64,000 nucleotides of DNA from Akebia trifoliata. Its lineage: Eukaryota > Streptophyta > Magnoliopsida > Ranunculales > Lardizabalaceae. This document shows, piece by piece, positions 1 to 9,661 of this stretch (the first letter of the stretch is position 1; the number at the start of each line of letters is the position of its first letter). Both the position numbers and the translations under genes were made by a program. The notes under the pieces are model-generated. The model was not told the DNA's origin. It saw only the letters and a list, made by a program, of their open reading frames with translations, and did not search any database. The DNA lies in NCBI GenBank assembly GCA_017979445.1, contig CM030707.1:19210586-19274585 (forward strand), read 5' to 3'.

Positions 1-2384
1 CATTTTCAAGTAATAGGCCTTTACAGTAATTGTCCCATAAGTTTATCAGCCATGGTATTGCCAGGTCCACTCTACTATGGACACGATCTCATGTGAACAA
101 ATTTATGTAAGGCATCCATATTACCAGGTCCACTCTGATACAAATAAGATTTTGTGTGTCTCCCACGCTACTTCTTTGGGACTGCTTAATTCGGGTGACT
201 CAGTTGATTCGCTGACCTTTGTATTAAAAATTTTATTTTATAGACTCGGAATTATTCGTTTCGAGATTATTGTTCCTTGCATGATGTGGAGGAATAATTA
301 AGGTACTATTTTAACTTTCCATTCTAATTAAATTTGTTACTCAAGATTTTGATCGAGTCAAGCAACCTACCATACTGCGTCAATTAATGGTTCGGGGGGC
401 TGAATCCATGCCCGTAATAAGGGTCACACATGACCCAATTGTTACTTGAATTAATACGGCATAAAAGTGACTTGGGGGCTAAGTACATGTCTGACTCAAC
501 TGAGACTAGTTTATTATGGGTTTGACCAAGTAAAACGATATAAATTGGGGGCTTAATGAAGTCTAAATAGGCAAATTAAATAGAAAATTGCCAATTCAAT
601 AAAAAATCTCTTACTACACTATAAAGTATATTTTTTTATTATCAAAAACTTGATTGAGTCATAAGATTCCACCGAATCAAGTTTATTGTTCACGATTTTG
701 ATTAAGTAATGTACCTTACCGAGTTAGTTAAATTGCTTGGGCATTTAATCACGCTGATCCAATTTGTTAGTTGAGTCAACTTTACAAATAAGGTTGGGGC
801 TAATCTCGTGCCCAATTCAACCGAGTCTTGGAATCTGTTGAATGAAGAGGTTTGGTTCATTACTCAATTTCTAATCCATTGTGGTATATTCGAGGGAGGG
901 GGGCTTAATTTTAAACTTGATGTATAAGTTAGAATTATTAATTATACTTGGGAGGCTCAATTTAAGCTTGAATTGTGATGTATAATTGTTAATTTCTATT
1001 TAAGGGCTTGGTCCAAGTATAGTTAGGGACTTGAGCTCGAGATTACATAAGAAAATATTTTCAATAGATTTTAATAAAAAATATATATATTTTTATTTAA
1101 ATTTTCAATAAAGTATAAAGAATGTACTTGGTTTCTTTTTAATTTTATAAGGAAATATGATGAAATTCTATGATTCTATCTTATTAAAAGGATTTTCAAT
1201 AAATCATGTTGACTTCTACTTGATCAAGTTTTTAGGTCGGTTCAACAATTTGAACCTTTCTCTCGAGGGTGAGTAGGAAAAAAGGCAAAGGAAAGAGTCA
1301 AACCGATTCGATGAACCAAATTTCACTCATCAATTCAATGAATCGAAAAGAAAAATGAAGGTTTGTTTAACAAATCGAGTTATATTTTTCAGTTCAATAA
1401 ATCGAAAAGGCAAAGGTTAAGGTCTGTTCAACGAGCTGATCCTTTCTCTCATGGGGGAGAAAGAAAAAAATGTTAAAGGTTTCAACTCGGTTATTCTATT
1501 ATTTATTTAAGTCTTGGATCATTTTGGGATCTAAGTTCGATTTGAGATTTTGGTCGGTTTGATTATTATTTATCTAAGTCTTGTTTCGCTCTGAGATTCA
1601 AACCTGACCTAAGACGTTAATTGATTCTTCTTTCATTTGTCAAAGTCTTGACTCTTTTAAGGAGCCAACGGCTAACTTGCAGAATAATTGATTTTATTAT
1701 TGAAGCATCTACTTGTATGGGAGTTCAACCAAATGGAAGATCAGATTTGCACTAAATAGGAATGAAGATAAGTTTAAGAGCTCAGAAACCATACTAGTTT
1801 ATAGATCAAATATGGTGCTCACTTAGGTCAGAAGGATTTTTTGAAGGCGAATATCGATATTTCAATTTCCACTATCGAGAGGAGGCTACTGTGAATGGAT
1901 AAAAATTGACTTTCATCTAAACCATGGGGTAAAAGTGATGATTTTTCTATTTAAAGGGGCTAAGACCACTGTAAGGAGGAGAAAAAAAGCAAATGATAAA
2001 GAGGGGAGAACTCGTGTAATAAGGAGATTTATAGTAAATCGACACCCCAAGCCCGTGGATATGGACACAACATAACAAGTTATACGTGTTCTCTCTTTTC
2101 TATGTTTTTCCATTATTTGTATGATTTGTTTTGATGTGATCTTGATAAAATTGTAGATTTTGAGATTTATTATAAAAAAACACTGCTACACCCAATTAAG
2201 GGACATCATCATCAATTTTAAAATATATGAGTATTTTAAATATTCATCAAATTGAATTTGTGGGGGCACATGTTAAATGATTTTGTTCACCATTACGTGG
2301 TAAGACCGAGATTTCTTTAATTGTTTGGATCTTGGTAGTTATGGTTTTTTAATAAGAAAACATATGAAAAGATGTTGCTCGACA
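1..2384. other. AT-rich intergenic DNA, possible gypsy-type non-coding remnant
   Basis: No supportable gene. The stretch repeats the phrase ttgggggct and variants of 'gattgagtcaa', and has diverged direct repeats (about 1238-1290 against 1427-1480, both containing cctttctctc). A purine-rich run at about 1875-1888 followed by TGTGAATGG could be a polypurine tract and LTR start, but I could not find the matching LTR. The style resembles the non-coding 3' part of Tat-type gypsy elements. This is inference only. Confidence 0.3.
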
Positions 2385-2568
2385 AATATTAAATAACCAA
2401 AACAATGCCATGTGACATTAACTGCGGTGCCAGATGGCTTGCTGGATCTTTGAAAATGAGGGCTGATTTTTGGGGAGGATGATCTTCTAATTAAATATTA
2501 AATAATCAAAACAATGCCATGTGACATTAAATGCGGTGCCAGATGGCTTGCTGGATCTTTGAAAATGA
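2385..2568. repeat. 75-bp direct duplication around a MITE fragment
   Basis: Two 75-bp units (2385-2459 and 2494-2568) differ at about two positions. The 34-bp spacer (2460-2493) matches, in reverse complement, the inner arm of the MITEs at 20616-21389 (gggctgatttttggggagg...). This looks like a break repaired with MITE filler plus local duplication. Confidence 0.8.
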
Positions 2569-2734
2569 CTGCATAACCAAAAACAAATGAAAATCACACA
2601 ACTACTCAGAAGTTTGAACCAAAAACAAATTATTCTAAACATATCTCCTTACAGTAATACTCCTTCCATGAATTTATTAAAATTACTACTGCTACACACA
2701 ACAATTGCATTATTGCATGCTAGGTCATACTTAG

Positions 2735-3702
2735 CTAAAATGTTGTGGGAGGAACTTTGGTGACAAATTCCATGAACTCTAGATCATCTCCTAAACCACT
2801 CAATGTCTCCTGTTTGAGGCTAGCTTCCACTTCTATACTCCCTTTGACCGCCCCGGGAAAAACTGTAAACTTCCCATCAGATTTGGTCCCAGCCCCACAT
2901 CGGACCGCTACTGGTACTCCCCAACCGAAATCATTTCCATACACATTGAACCTCGGCGAGCTTCCTGTCACCAAGTTACAACCTTCACCATCACTATTGA
3001 TGTTGTAGAAAACAGGCTTCTTCATCCAATTCTCTAGAAACCCACATGCTTCTGAATCAGTTTGAGAAACTATTGCTTGGTTCAATAGCTCTGCCACCCA
3101 CCCGAGACCACCTTCAAGTAGCTGTCTAGCTGTAGCTTTTACTGTCTTTATCTGAATTACATTTCCAAAGTTCCAGAAGGAGCTGCTGTCCCCTGGTGGT
3201 TCATGGAGCACCCAATGAAGATACCGTCGATTAATTCTGTTATCTGAATTGCGAGTAGTGGTTGTGAGAGACCATCATGATTGGTGATTTCATTGAGAGG
3301 GAAAAAAGAATGGACGATAGGGGGGACGTCGAGTGGGTCGAGGATGTTGGACACAGTTATGTTTGCTTCAGCATGTATGAATTGTGCTCCTGCATTGTTG
3401 CAGTTGATGAAGAATGACGTCGAGGAAGGATCATCATTATCGTGTATTGTAAAAGATAAACGGCCTGCAAGGGGGATGAAGTGATTGAGAACACGTGAAA
3501 GAGAGGATTTTAGGAGGTCGATAATAGGTTGTATGGGTGGTGTGGGTTTGATGAAGAGAAGGCCCTTTTGATTGTATTGGAGTGGGAGCAAGGCTAGGTC
3601 CCATGGAGTCAATTCGCATCGTTGCAACAATTCTAATGGAGTTTGAGTTGACGATGGTCGAACCAAGCATGTCGAGATGTAGTGAACCTCTACTTCACTC
3701 AT
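2735..3702 (-). pseudogene. BAHD acyltransferase pseudogene (At3g50280/EPS1-like clade)
   Basis: BAHD enzymes move acyl groups from acyl-CoA to alcohols or amines in the cytosol. The reading frame from ATG at 3702 has the typical N-terminus (CELTPWDLALLPLQYNQKG, then PLAGRL) and reaches the catalytic region as ...GCSMNH. There the HXXXD motif is broken: only 5 nt (3191-3195) lie between the His codon (3196-3198) and the Asp codon (3188-3190) instead of 9, so about 4 nt are missing and the frame shifts. The second frame (to 2735) continues as DSSSFWNFGN and then runs at once into the C-terminal half: LLEGGLGW, GSSPRFNVYGNDFGWG (containing the structural DFGWG motif) and EFMEFVT. Relative to the roughly 450-residue family, about 130 or more residues between HXXXD and the FGN region are absent; the junction lies at similar F-x-N codons. 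Both catalytic motif and linker region are damaged, so this is a pseudogene. Clade assignment is from motif recognition. Confidence 0.9.
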
Positions 3703-3775
3703 TGCTTCTCCTTCTTCTCTACATTTTCACACCCCCTCCCCCTTCTACCCCTTTTATAAGCAAGCGGCCGGGTTA

Positions 3776-4310
3776 GTAATTAGTAGGTGAAGATAGAAGC
3801 ATGGTTTTAAATCTCGTCCAAGAACGAGACGAATAGACCAGGTGTCTCACATGTGCAAAATCTCGCGAGACAAACGAGATGATAGATATTTTGAAAATCT
3901 TGGTCGAATCTATAAAACTTGTTTGAGTCGACCGAGATTTTGCATATTTAAATTAATTTTTTTAAATGTAAGTTCTTGCTATCTAAATAAAATATAATTT
4001 TATTATTAAACATGTTCCAATCTACCTTATTTTATAACAAAATTATAATTATTTTCAAATAAATATATATATTATGAATAAATAATTATAATCCGAATTA
4101 CATGGTTTATCTCATCTGAGATGAGTTGACTTGACCGAAACAACTCGGTCTCATCCATGAATGAGATGAGACGTCAAACCCAGTTTTGAAACCATGGGTG
4201 CTAGTAGGTTTTGAACCACATTGTGGTATAAGCACTCATGGACTTTAACCAACCTAGCAAGGTGGCACCTTCGGTCTCTTTGCCGCCTAATTCACTCTTT
4301 TCTTCCACAA
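3776..4310 (-). mobile_element. tRNA-derived SINE remnant interrupted by a MITE
   Basis: Read on the minus strand, 4307-4200 starts GGTGCCACC, has an A-box-like TAGGTTGGTTAA and a B-box-like GGTTCAAAACC, the pol III promoter of tRNA-derived SINEs. Its tail part (ttagtaattagtaggtgaag on the plus strand) lies at 3776-3795, on the far side of the MITE at 3801-4196. A related remnant without the insertion is at 48936-49037. No clear target-site duplication was seen. Confidence 0.5.
3801..4196. mobile_element. MITE with atggttttaaa termini (family 'CCATGG')
   Basis: The left end atggttttaaatctcgtcc and the right end cagttttgaaaccat are imperfect inverted repeats. Inside are repeated 'cgagatgag/ctcgtctc' pieces that could fold back. 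A second, shorter member is at 35209-35437. It lies inside a SINE-like sequence. Superfamily not determined. Confidence 0.6.
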
Positions 4311-5497
4311 TTAAAATCAAACAGGAAAACTCTAGCTAGGGCTTCTGGGGATGTCATAGGGTGCCCAAATTGACCAATTACCCCACATAGTGTGCCCAAC
4401 AGTAGTAAGGTGGCAGCTCTATTGTATAGTAGTCATGCTAATCTTAATTATTATTCATCAAACAACCATTGACTTTGTTTAGATGAAAGTTATTAACACC
4501 TCATCTACTTCACTATCAAGTTATATCTACATGTACACATGCACTTAGCCTTGCCTGGCGGCCTTCATATATTTTTTGAACACCAAATTATTTGAAATAA
4601 TACTTGAACTCTTAGTAGGTACCCAGGATCATGGATCGAGTTTTATTTGGGTAAAACACTTAGTTGGACCAAATTACATACTTACTTTTAGTTTATCTTG
4701 ATATAAACCAGGTCAATATTCTCTTTTAATAAAAAGTGTTCTACGTAGATTGATAAAAAATTTTGACAATTTATTTATAGTGAGATCCTACAAATGATCC
4801 ATTTACGAAAATAGATAAATTTTCTAGAGATTCCGGCTTCAAGAATGTAATCTTCATTTAAAGATAATGGGAGATTTTGGTGGTTGGGAGAGAGTTGATT
4901 CAGCAAGAAGGCCGGGTTTAGGCAATATGGTATTTGTTGAAAAATTGTGGCTACAATGAAGTTCTATAGAGGGCCGCAAGAACAAATCTTGACTGAGAAC
5001 CAAAAACTCAATTGAGTTTTGCATTTTCTACTCTTTCTGAATGGTAAATCATTTAATTTTTTTTATTCCAAGGAAGAATCTGCTCTCTAACCTCAAAAAC
5101 AACTTCAATGTGATGTGTTTGTAGATAGTCCTAACTTTTTTCTGCTCTTATTCAAGATATGGAAGGAATTAACTGATCACATATTTGGGGAATGCTCAAA
5201 ATTGGTTAAATATTCAGTTTTAGGAGTTCAATTGCAGCGCGGATAACTTACATCACATGCAATTCCAAAATCAATTAATTCTAGTCACTTAATTGATTCT
5301 GGGAAGTCAAAATAGGGTGTATCCCAAAGTAATATGTAATTGCATTATGCCATGATTCGTTTTTACTTTTATAACAAAATAAAGTAGAACTCAATTTAAA
5401 TCCGAAAAATTAGGAGAGCAATAGTTAATCAGCTAGTTTAATGTCTCGGGATGCATGACGATTGATCTAGTTGTTACTTCTATTTTTAAGAGAGCAA
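4311..5497. other. AT-rich intergenic DNA, no gene seen
   Basis: Read on both strands. No reading frame with recognisable protein content, no splice-consistent exon series and no clear repeat boundary. Confidence 0.5.
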
Positions 5498-5746
5498 GAC
5501 ATGCTCACCTTAACACCAAAGAGTTGGGGAGATGGCTGAGACCATGGCTCAAGAAGTGGAGGTCCTGAGTTCGAATTGCTAAATTTTTTTTTTTGGAACT
5601 GGGGTATTCGGGCCTCTTAGAGCACCCCGATTAATCCTCAGGGCACGTGCAATCCCTTATCCTAGTTACCCTTGGATTAGTTAGATGCTCTAAGAGGCTC
5701 GAATACCTCGATTATGGAAGAAAAAAAAAAGACTTGCTCACCTTAA
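5498..5746 (+). mobile_element. SINE-like element with 16-bp target-site duplication
   Basis: Element body 5514-5730 is flanked by gacatgctcaccttaa (5498-5513) and gacttgctcaccttaa (5731-5746), one mismatch in 16. The head is tRNA-like: an A-box-like GATGGCTGAGACC and a B-box-like GAGTTCGAATTGC at about 5568-5580. It ends in poly(A) just before the right duplication. The 3' half is an inverted repeat: ggtattcgggcctcttaga against tctaagaggctcgaatacc. All features fit target-primed SINE insertion; the fold-back tail is unusual. Confidence 0.8.
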
Positions 5747-6071
5747 GCGGATTGAATCAACAATGTTGACCAAATTTTTTTAAATGGTTAAAACATTAAA
5801 CATGTATAAGAGTTATAAATACTAATCCATGGGATTATGGCTGGTAGTGGGTCAAATAATATCTGCTTATTCAACTCATCCCACCCGAGTTATTCGGGTA
5901 TGGGTAATATTTATTGTAAGAACAAAAAATATTTGATCCTAGGGATTAGATAAAGGCAATATTTCGACCCGATCCAAACCCAATTATCCAAGCTATTCAA
6001 ACATACAATGGGTCCAACCCATCTCCATTTGGTTCGGCTAAATGGGATCCGACCCATTCACCCTTGCTTAT
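5747..6071. other. AT-rich DNA, no gene seen
   Basis: Contains 'gggtatgggtaatatt' and 'gacccgatccaaaccc' style text typical of common plant non-coding repeats. No gene. Confidence 0.4.
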
Positions 6072-6480
6072 GAGGTGGTTCGGCCTCCATAAGAGCCGAC
6101 CCCTTCAACCTTCCAACCATAAGGAGGTTTGATCTCTAAAGAGTCGACCCCTTCACTCCTGCAACTTTTCAACCATCAGGTGGTTTGGCCATCTTAGGAG
6201 CCGACCCCTTCAACCTTTTATCCACAAGGTGGTTCAACCTCCCTTCGGAGTTAATTTGTTCACTTATTATCATAAGGTAGTTCGGCCTCCCTTAGGAGTC
6301 AACTCCTTCATTCATTAATATAACACGGTTCAGCCTCTTGAAGGAGCCAACCCCTTCATTCATTAATATAACACGGTTCAGCTTCCTGAAGGAGCCAACC
6401 CCATATTAATTATCCACCCTTTAATATAATATATTCATAAGGATCAATCCCTTTAGAGAGTCAATCTCTTTATCAAATAT
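6072..6480. repeat. Degenerate hairpin tandem repeat, about 40-65 bp units
   Basis: About seven units carry 'ggttcggcctc...ggagccgacccc'. The two halves of each unit are complementary, so every unit is a small imperfect palindrome. The best-preserved neighbours, at about 6306-6400, share cattcattaatataacacgg. It lies just upstream of a gypsy-like LTR end and is probably part of that element. Confidence 0.75.
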
Positions 6481-6739
6481 TATTACTTACACTCTAACTT
6501 AGAACTATCCAAATAGTGTTAGAGGAAAAAATTATAATATTGTCAGAATAAACCTCAAGTACATAACACAATTGAGTCAACTCGAGAAACTGAATAACCA
6601 TCGAGTTGAATTGACTATAGAGTAGAAGCCATTTCTCTTATCAGCTACGAAAGTCAAGAGAACGAAGCTTTAAGGCCATTATGGGCTTAGAGAATGGTGC
6701 TTTAAAGTTATTATGAGACAGGTGAGTGGGTTTTTTAAG

Positions 6740-7020
6740 TTCATAATGACATCATAGATCATTAATGATAGATATCATGGGAAAATGTTACATTATCTAA
6801 GTTAACAAGTCAATTTTATAAATAGGGAGACTTCTCCCACTTCAAATGAGTCACAACACTTTATAACTCTCTATCTCTAAACTTCGTCTCTTTGCTCTGT
6901 ATTTTCTATCAAGCACTAACTTAATCATCGGAAGACTTTTGGCCAGCACCATACCGATGTCTTTTCAAGTGAGACCTATGGAGAAAACGATTGTAAAAAC
7001 AAAGTTCAACTGGAGAAGAA
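6740..7020 (+). mobile_element. Gypsy-type LTR remnant (promoter and U5 region)
   Basis: A TATA box (tataaataggga, about 6818) is followed about 100 bp later by 'cactaacttaatcatcgga' and 'cagcaccataccgatgtc', the U5 signature of Tat/Ogre-like gypsy LTRs. No primer-binding site or coding region follows, so this is a fragment. A second relic of the U5 signature lies at 8330-8460. Confidence 0.5.
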
Positions 7021-8329
7021 GATCGGAAAAAAAAAATGAAAAGTCAACACAAAAATCAAGGATCAAAACATCATTAGTAATACAAATCTCGAGCAATGGG
7101 AGATTTGAAAAAAAATCTCTTACATTTATTTTATCCGATTAAGAATTCAGTTAAATTTATTCGTAATTATTTTATTCGAATTTTTTAGGATCAGATGATA
7201 TGGATATGTGTCGCATCCGATTTGAATATCCATTTATCCGAATTTAATACAATAAATTCACAAAATATATGTATAACCCAAAATTAAGATTCTTTCACCA
7301 TCTTCATGATGGGGTATATATATTTGACTTATATATCCATTTGAAATTGGGGTACAAGTTGGATATGGGTATACTTAAAAAAATTGGATAAATAGTTGGA
7401 TATGGATATCCTTAGTAAAAGTGGAGGGTAAAAAATCGGATAGGCATAAGTATATATAGAGTTGGATGAGGATACAAATATATGCTTCATCTGACCCACA
7501 CCCCACCCATTCCAGCCCTAAGTGGGATGTCCAACTCTTGTGAGTCCAACTTAATTTAGGTTTAGTTTCTAATTAGAAAATTGAGTAACTTAAATAAAGT
7601 TCTAGTTGAAATGTATAGCACTTTTCTCTATATATTTGTATGGACAGCTGGGGGAGAAGGTTGATGCCCTTTTCTATTTTATCACAATTTGAGAAATTGG
7701 GAGATTTATCTTGTGTAGAATGGCTACATAGCAAAATCTTGACACCAAGTTGAGAAGTGAATCGATCTTTGTAGCAATAAATACATTAATATGCTCCTTT
7801 AATTGAGCATCAACCAGATTGACAAGTCAAATCAACAATGAGGTAAAATGTCAAAAAGTTAAGTTAGGTTTATAGATTTGTGTTTATATTTGAAATAATT
7901 TTTATGTACAAACAAGTTCAATTGAATTATGTGATATCTATTGGTGTTTCAAAAAAATTAGACTAAAAATTATGTAAAACATAGAATTTCCTCCTAGCAC
8001 CTAGACCATAAAACCAGATAGTGAATCAAGTCTTACCCATACCCCCACCCAACCAAAACCTAATGGGCATAACCAAAAAAACATTCCCAAATTGGGAAGA
8101 GTGATCCGATCTGATCCAAGGCTGCCACACAACTCAAGAGCATACCCATAATCAATTTGGTCCATGCCCAAATAAAGATTGTACCTATAGATCACATGCG
8201 GAAAGTCTCATCTTTTTTTAAAGAGGTTCTATTGCCACAGTTACTTTTGCTAATCATTCTTAGGTTTGCATGAGAGATAAATTTATGAAAGAATTGTCAC
8301 CTTTAATTAATAGGATGGGGGTGTTATAG
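7021..8329. other. AT-rich DNA, no gene seen
   Basis: Includes a short-period region rich in 'ggatatggatat' (about 7190-7470), a common plant non-coding repeat style. The minus-strand open frame at 8001-8195 has no recognisable domain. Confidence 0.4.
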
Positions 8330-8460
8330 AAAGGACTTTTGGTTAGCAAGAAGTAGCACTCTCTTATCTAACATTAGATGGACTTGAGTATTGGATGATT
8401 TTTGGCAAGTACCACACCAATGCCCTAGTTTTGTAGGAGGAAGAAGTCACCATTAAAGCT
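8330..8460 (+). mobile_element. Gypsy LTR U5 relic
   Basis: The text 'cttgagtattggatgattt' then 'gtaccacaccaatgccc' parallels the U5 signature at about 6920-6960 with many changes. Fragment only. Confidence 0.35.
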
Positions 8461-8526
8461 ACAATTCGAGGTGTAAGGAGTCTATCTAGAAAAAGACCTT
8501 TACAAGTGATATTTGGAAAATAAGGG

Positions 8527-9010
8527 AGAAGAGGAAAGATAACAAACTTAGAGGGGTATCATTGAAAAAGTGAGAGAAAATAAGATACAATATATAAAGT
8601 TGAAAGGGTATCCCTAGAAAAGAGAGATGAGAGAAAATGCACTAAAGTTGTAAGGGTATTCTTGAAAAAGAAGGGGAGAGAGAAGAAGAAATAAAAGTGA
8701 AAGTTGTCATTGAGATGCGCATGAGATTGAATCTGAACCTTTCTTTGTGAGGGGATAAACATTGGGAAGACAATTGTTGTGTTTTATTACATAGACTAGA
8801 GTTTGCCCTTGCCTAGGGCACAAGCTTTCTACTTTGGGGTTATAGAAGAAAAATAATAACGTTAGAGAGGTGTTATTGGAAAGGGGGGAGAAGAGAAAAT
8901 ACAATAAAGTCGCCAGGGGGGGGGAGGTTTATTATAAGAAAGAGAGGTAGAAGAGGAAATATAATAAAGTTGGAAGGGCATTCTTTAAAACAAAGAGAAG
9001 AGGAAAAACA
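8527..9010. repeat. Degenerate purine-rich tandem repeat, about 50-60 bp units
   Basis: Units of the type 'gagagaaaatacaataaag' then 'ttggaagggtattcttgaa' recur at about 8527, 8570, 8626, 8887 and 8946, with a non-repeat gap at about 8705-8860. The top strand is strongly purine-biased. No coding function is suggested. Confidence 0.65.
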
Positions 9011-9590
9011 ACAGACTAGCTCCACACCTCCCATTACTAATTGCATGTCATCACTTAAATTTTTTTTCATTGCACTCAATTTGTATGATTGCACTCCTAA
9101 AGAAAAAAAAAATGTTGAAATTTCTTTTTTTACTTCTTTAACCATTTTAATTCACAATAAATATTTTTGAAAAAGGACTTAGACCATTTTTTTTGTCAGG
9201 TTCCTAAGGGGTCAAGATAAATTTTCAAAAAATAAAATCATTTTAACTCAATTAATTTTAGACACAAGATTTTAATGGTCATGGATTCTTGTTATATCCA
9301 TCTCCATTACAAATGAGTAAGAGAAGAATGGGTAAAGAGTGCAGCTCACATGACATTGTGAGTCTAAGTACACTCCACATTAAAATCAAATCACATGCAC
9401 TCATCAATTTTTAAAAGAAAGTTTTGAAAAAAACATCTTGCAATTGGTGCCAAAAAGAACACAAAGAGAATCGATAAAATGAACAAGCATGTTATCCGAA
9501 TGAAGTGCTACTTGTATGTTATGAGATTAAAATAAAATAAAAACTAAAGTATATTTTTTAAGAACGGACTGCAACCTAGTCACTACTGGT
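9011..9590. other. AT-rich DNA, no gene seen
   Basis: No supportable feature between the purine repeat and the start of the Copia remnant. Confidence 0.4.
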
Positions 9591-9661
9591 TGTTAATAAA
9601 ACAGGGACAATCAAACCAAGAACTGAATTGAAACAAAAACACAAATCACACAAAGAAACAT

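Noticed and set aside
1875..2180. LTR with polypurine tract near 1880
   Set aside because: Only one possible end, no matching LTR or target duplication; kept as a note, not as an element.
6072..6480. CRISPR-like spaced repeats
   Set aside because: Units are degenerate, variable in length and self-complementary, in a plant nuclear context; a tandem repeat of an LTR element.
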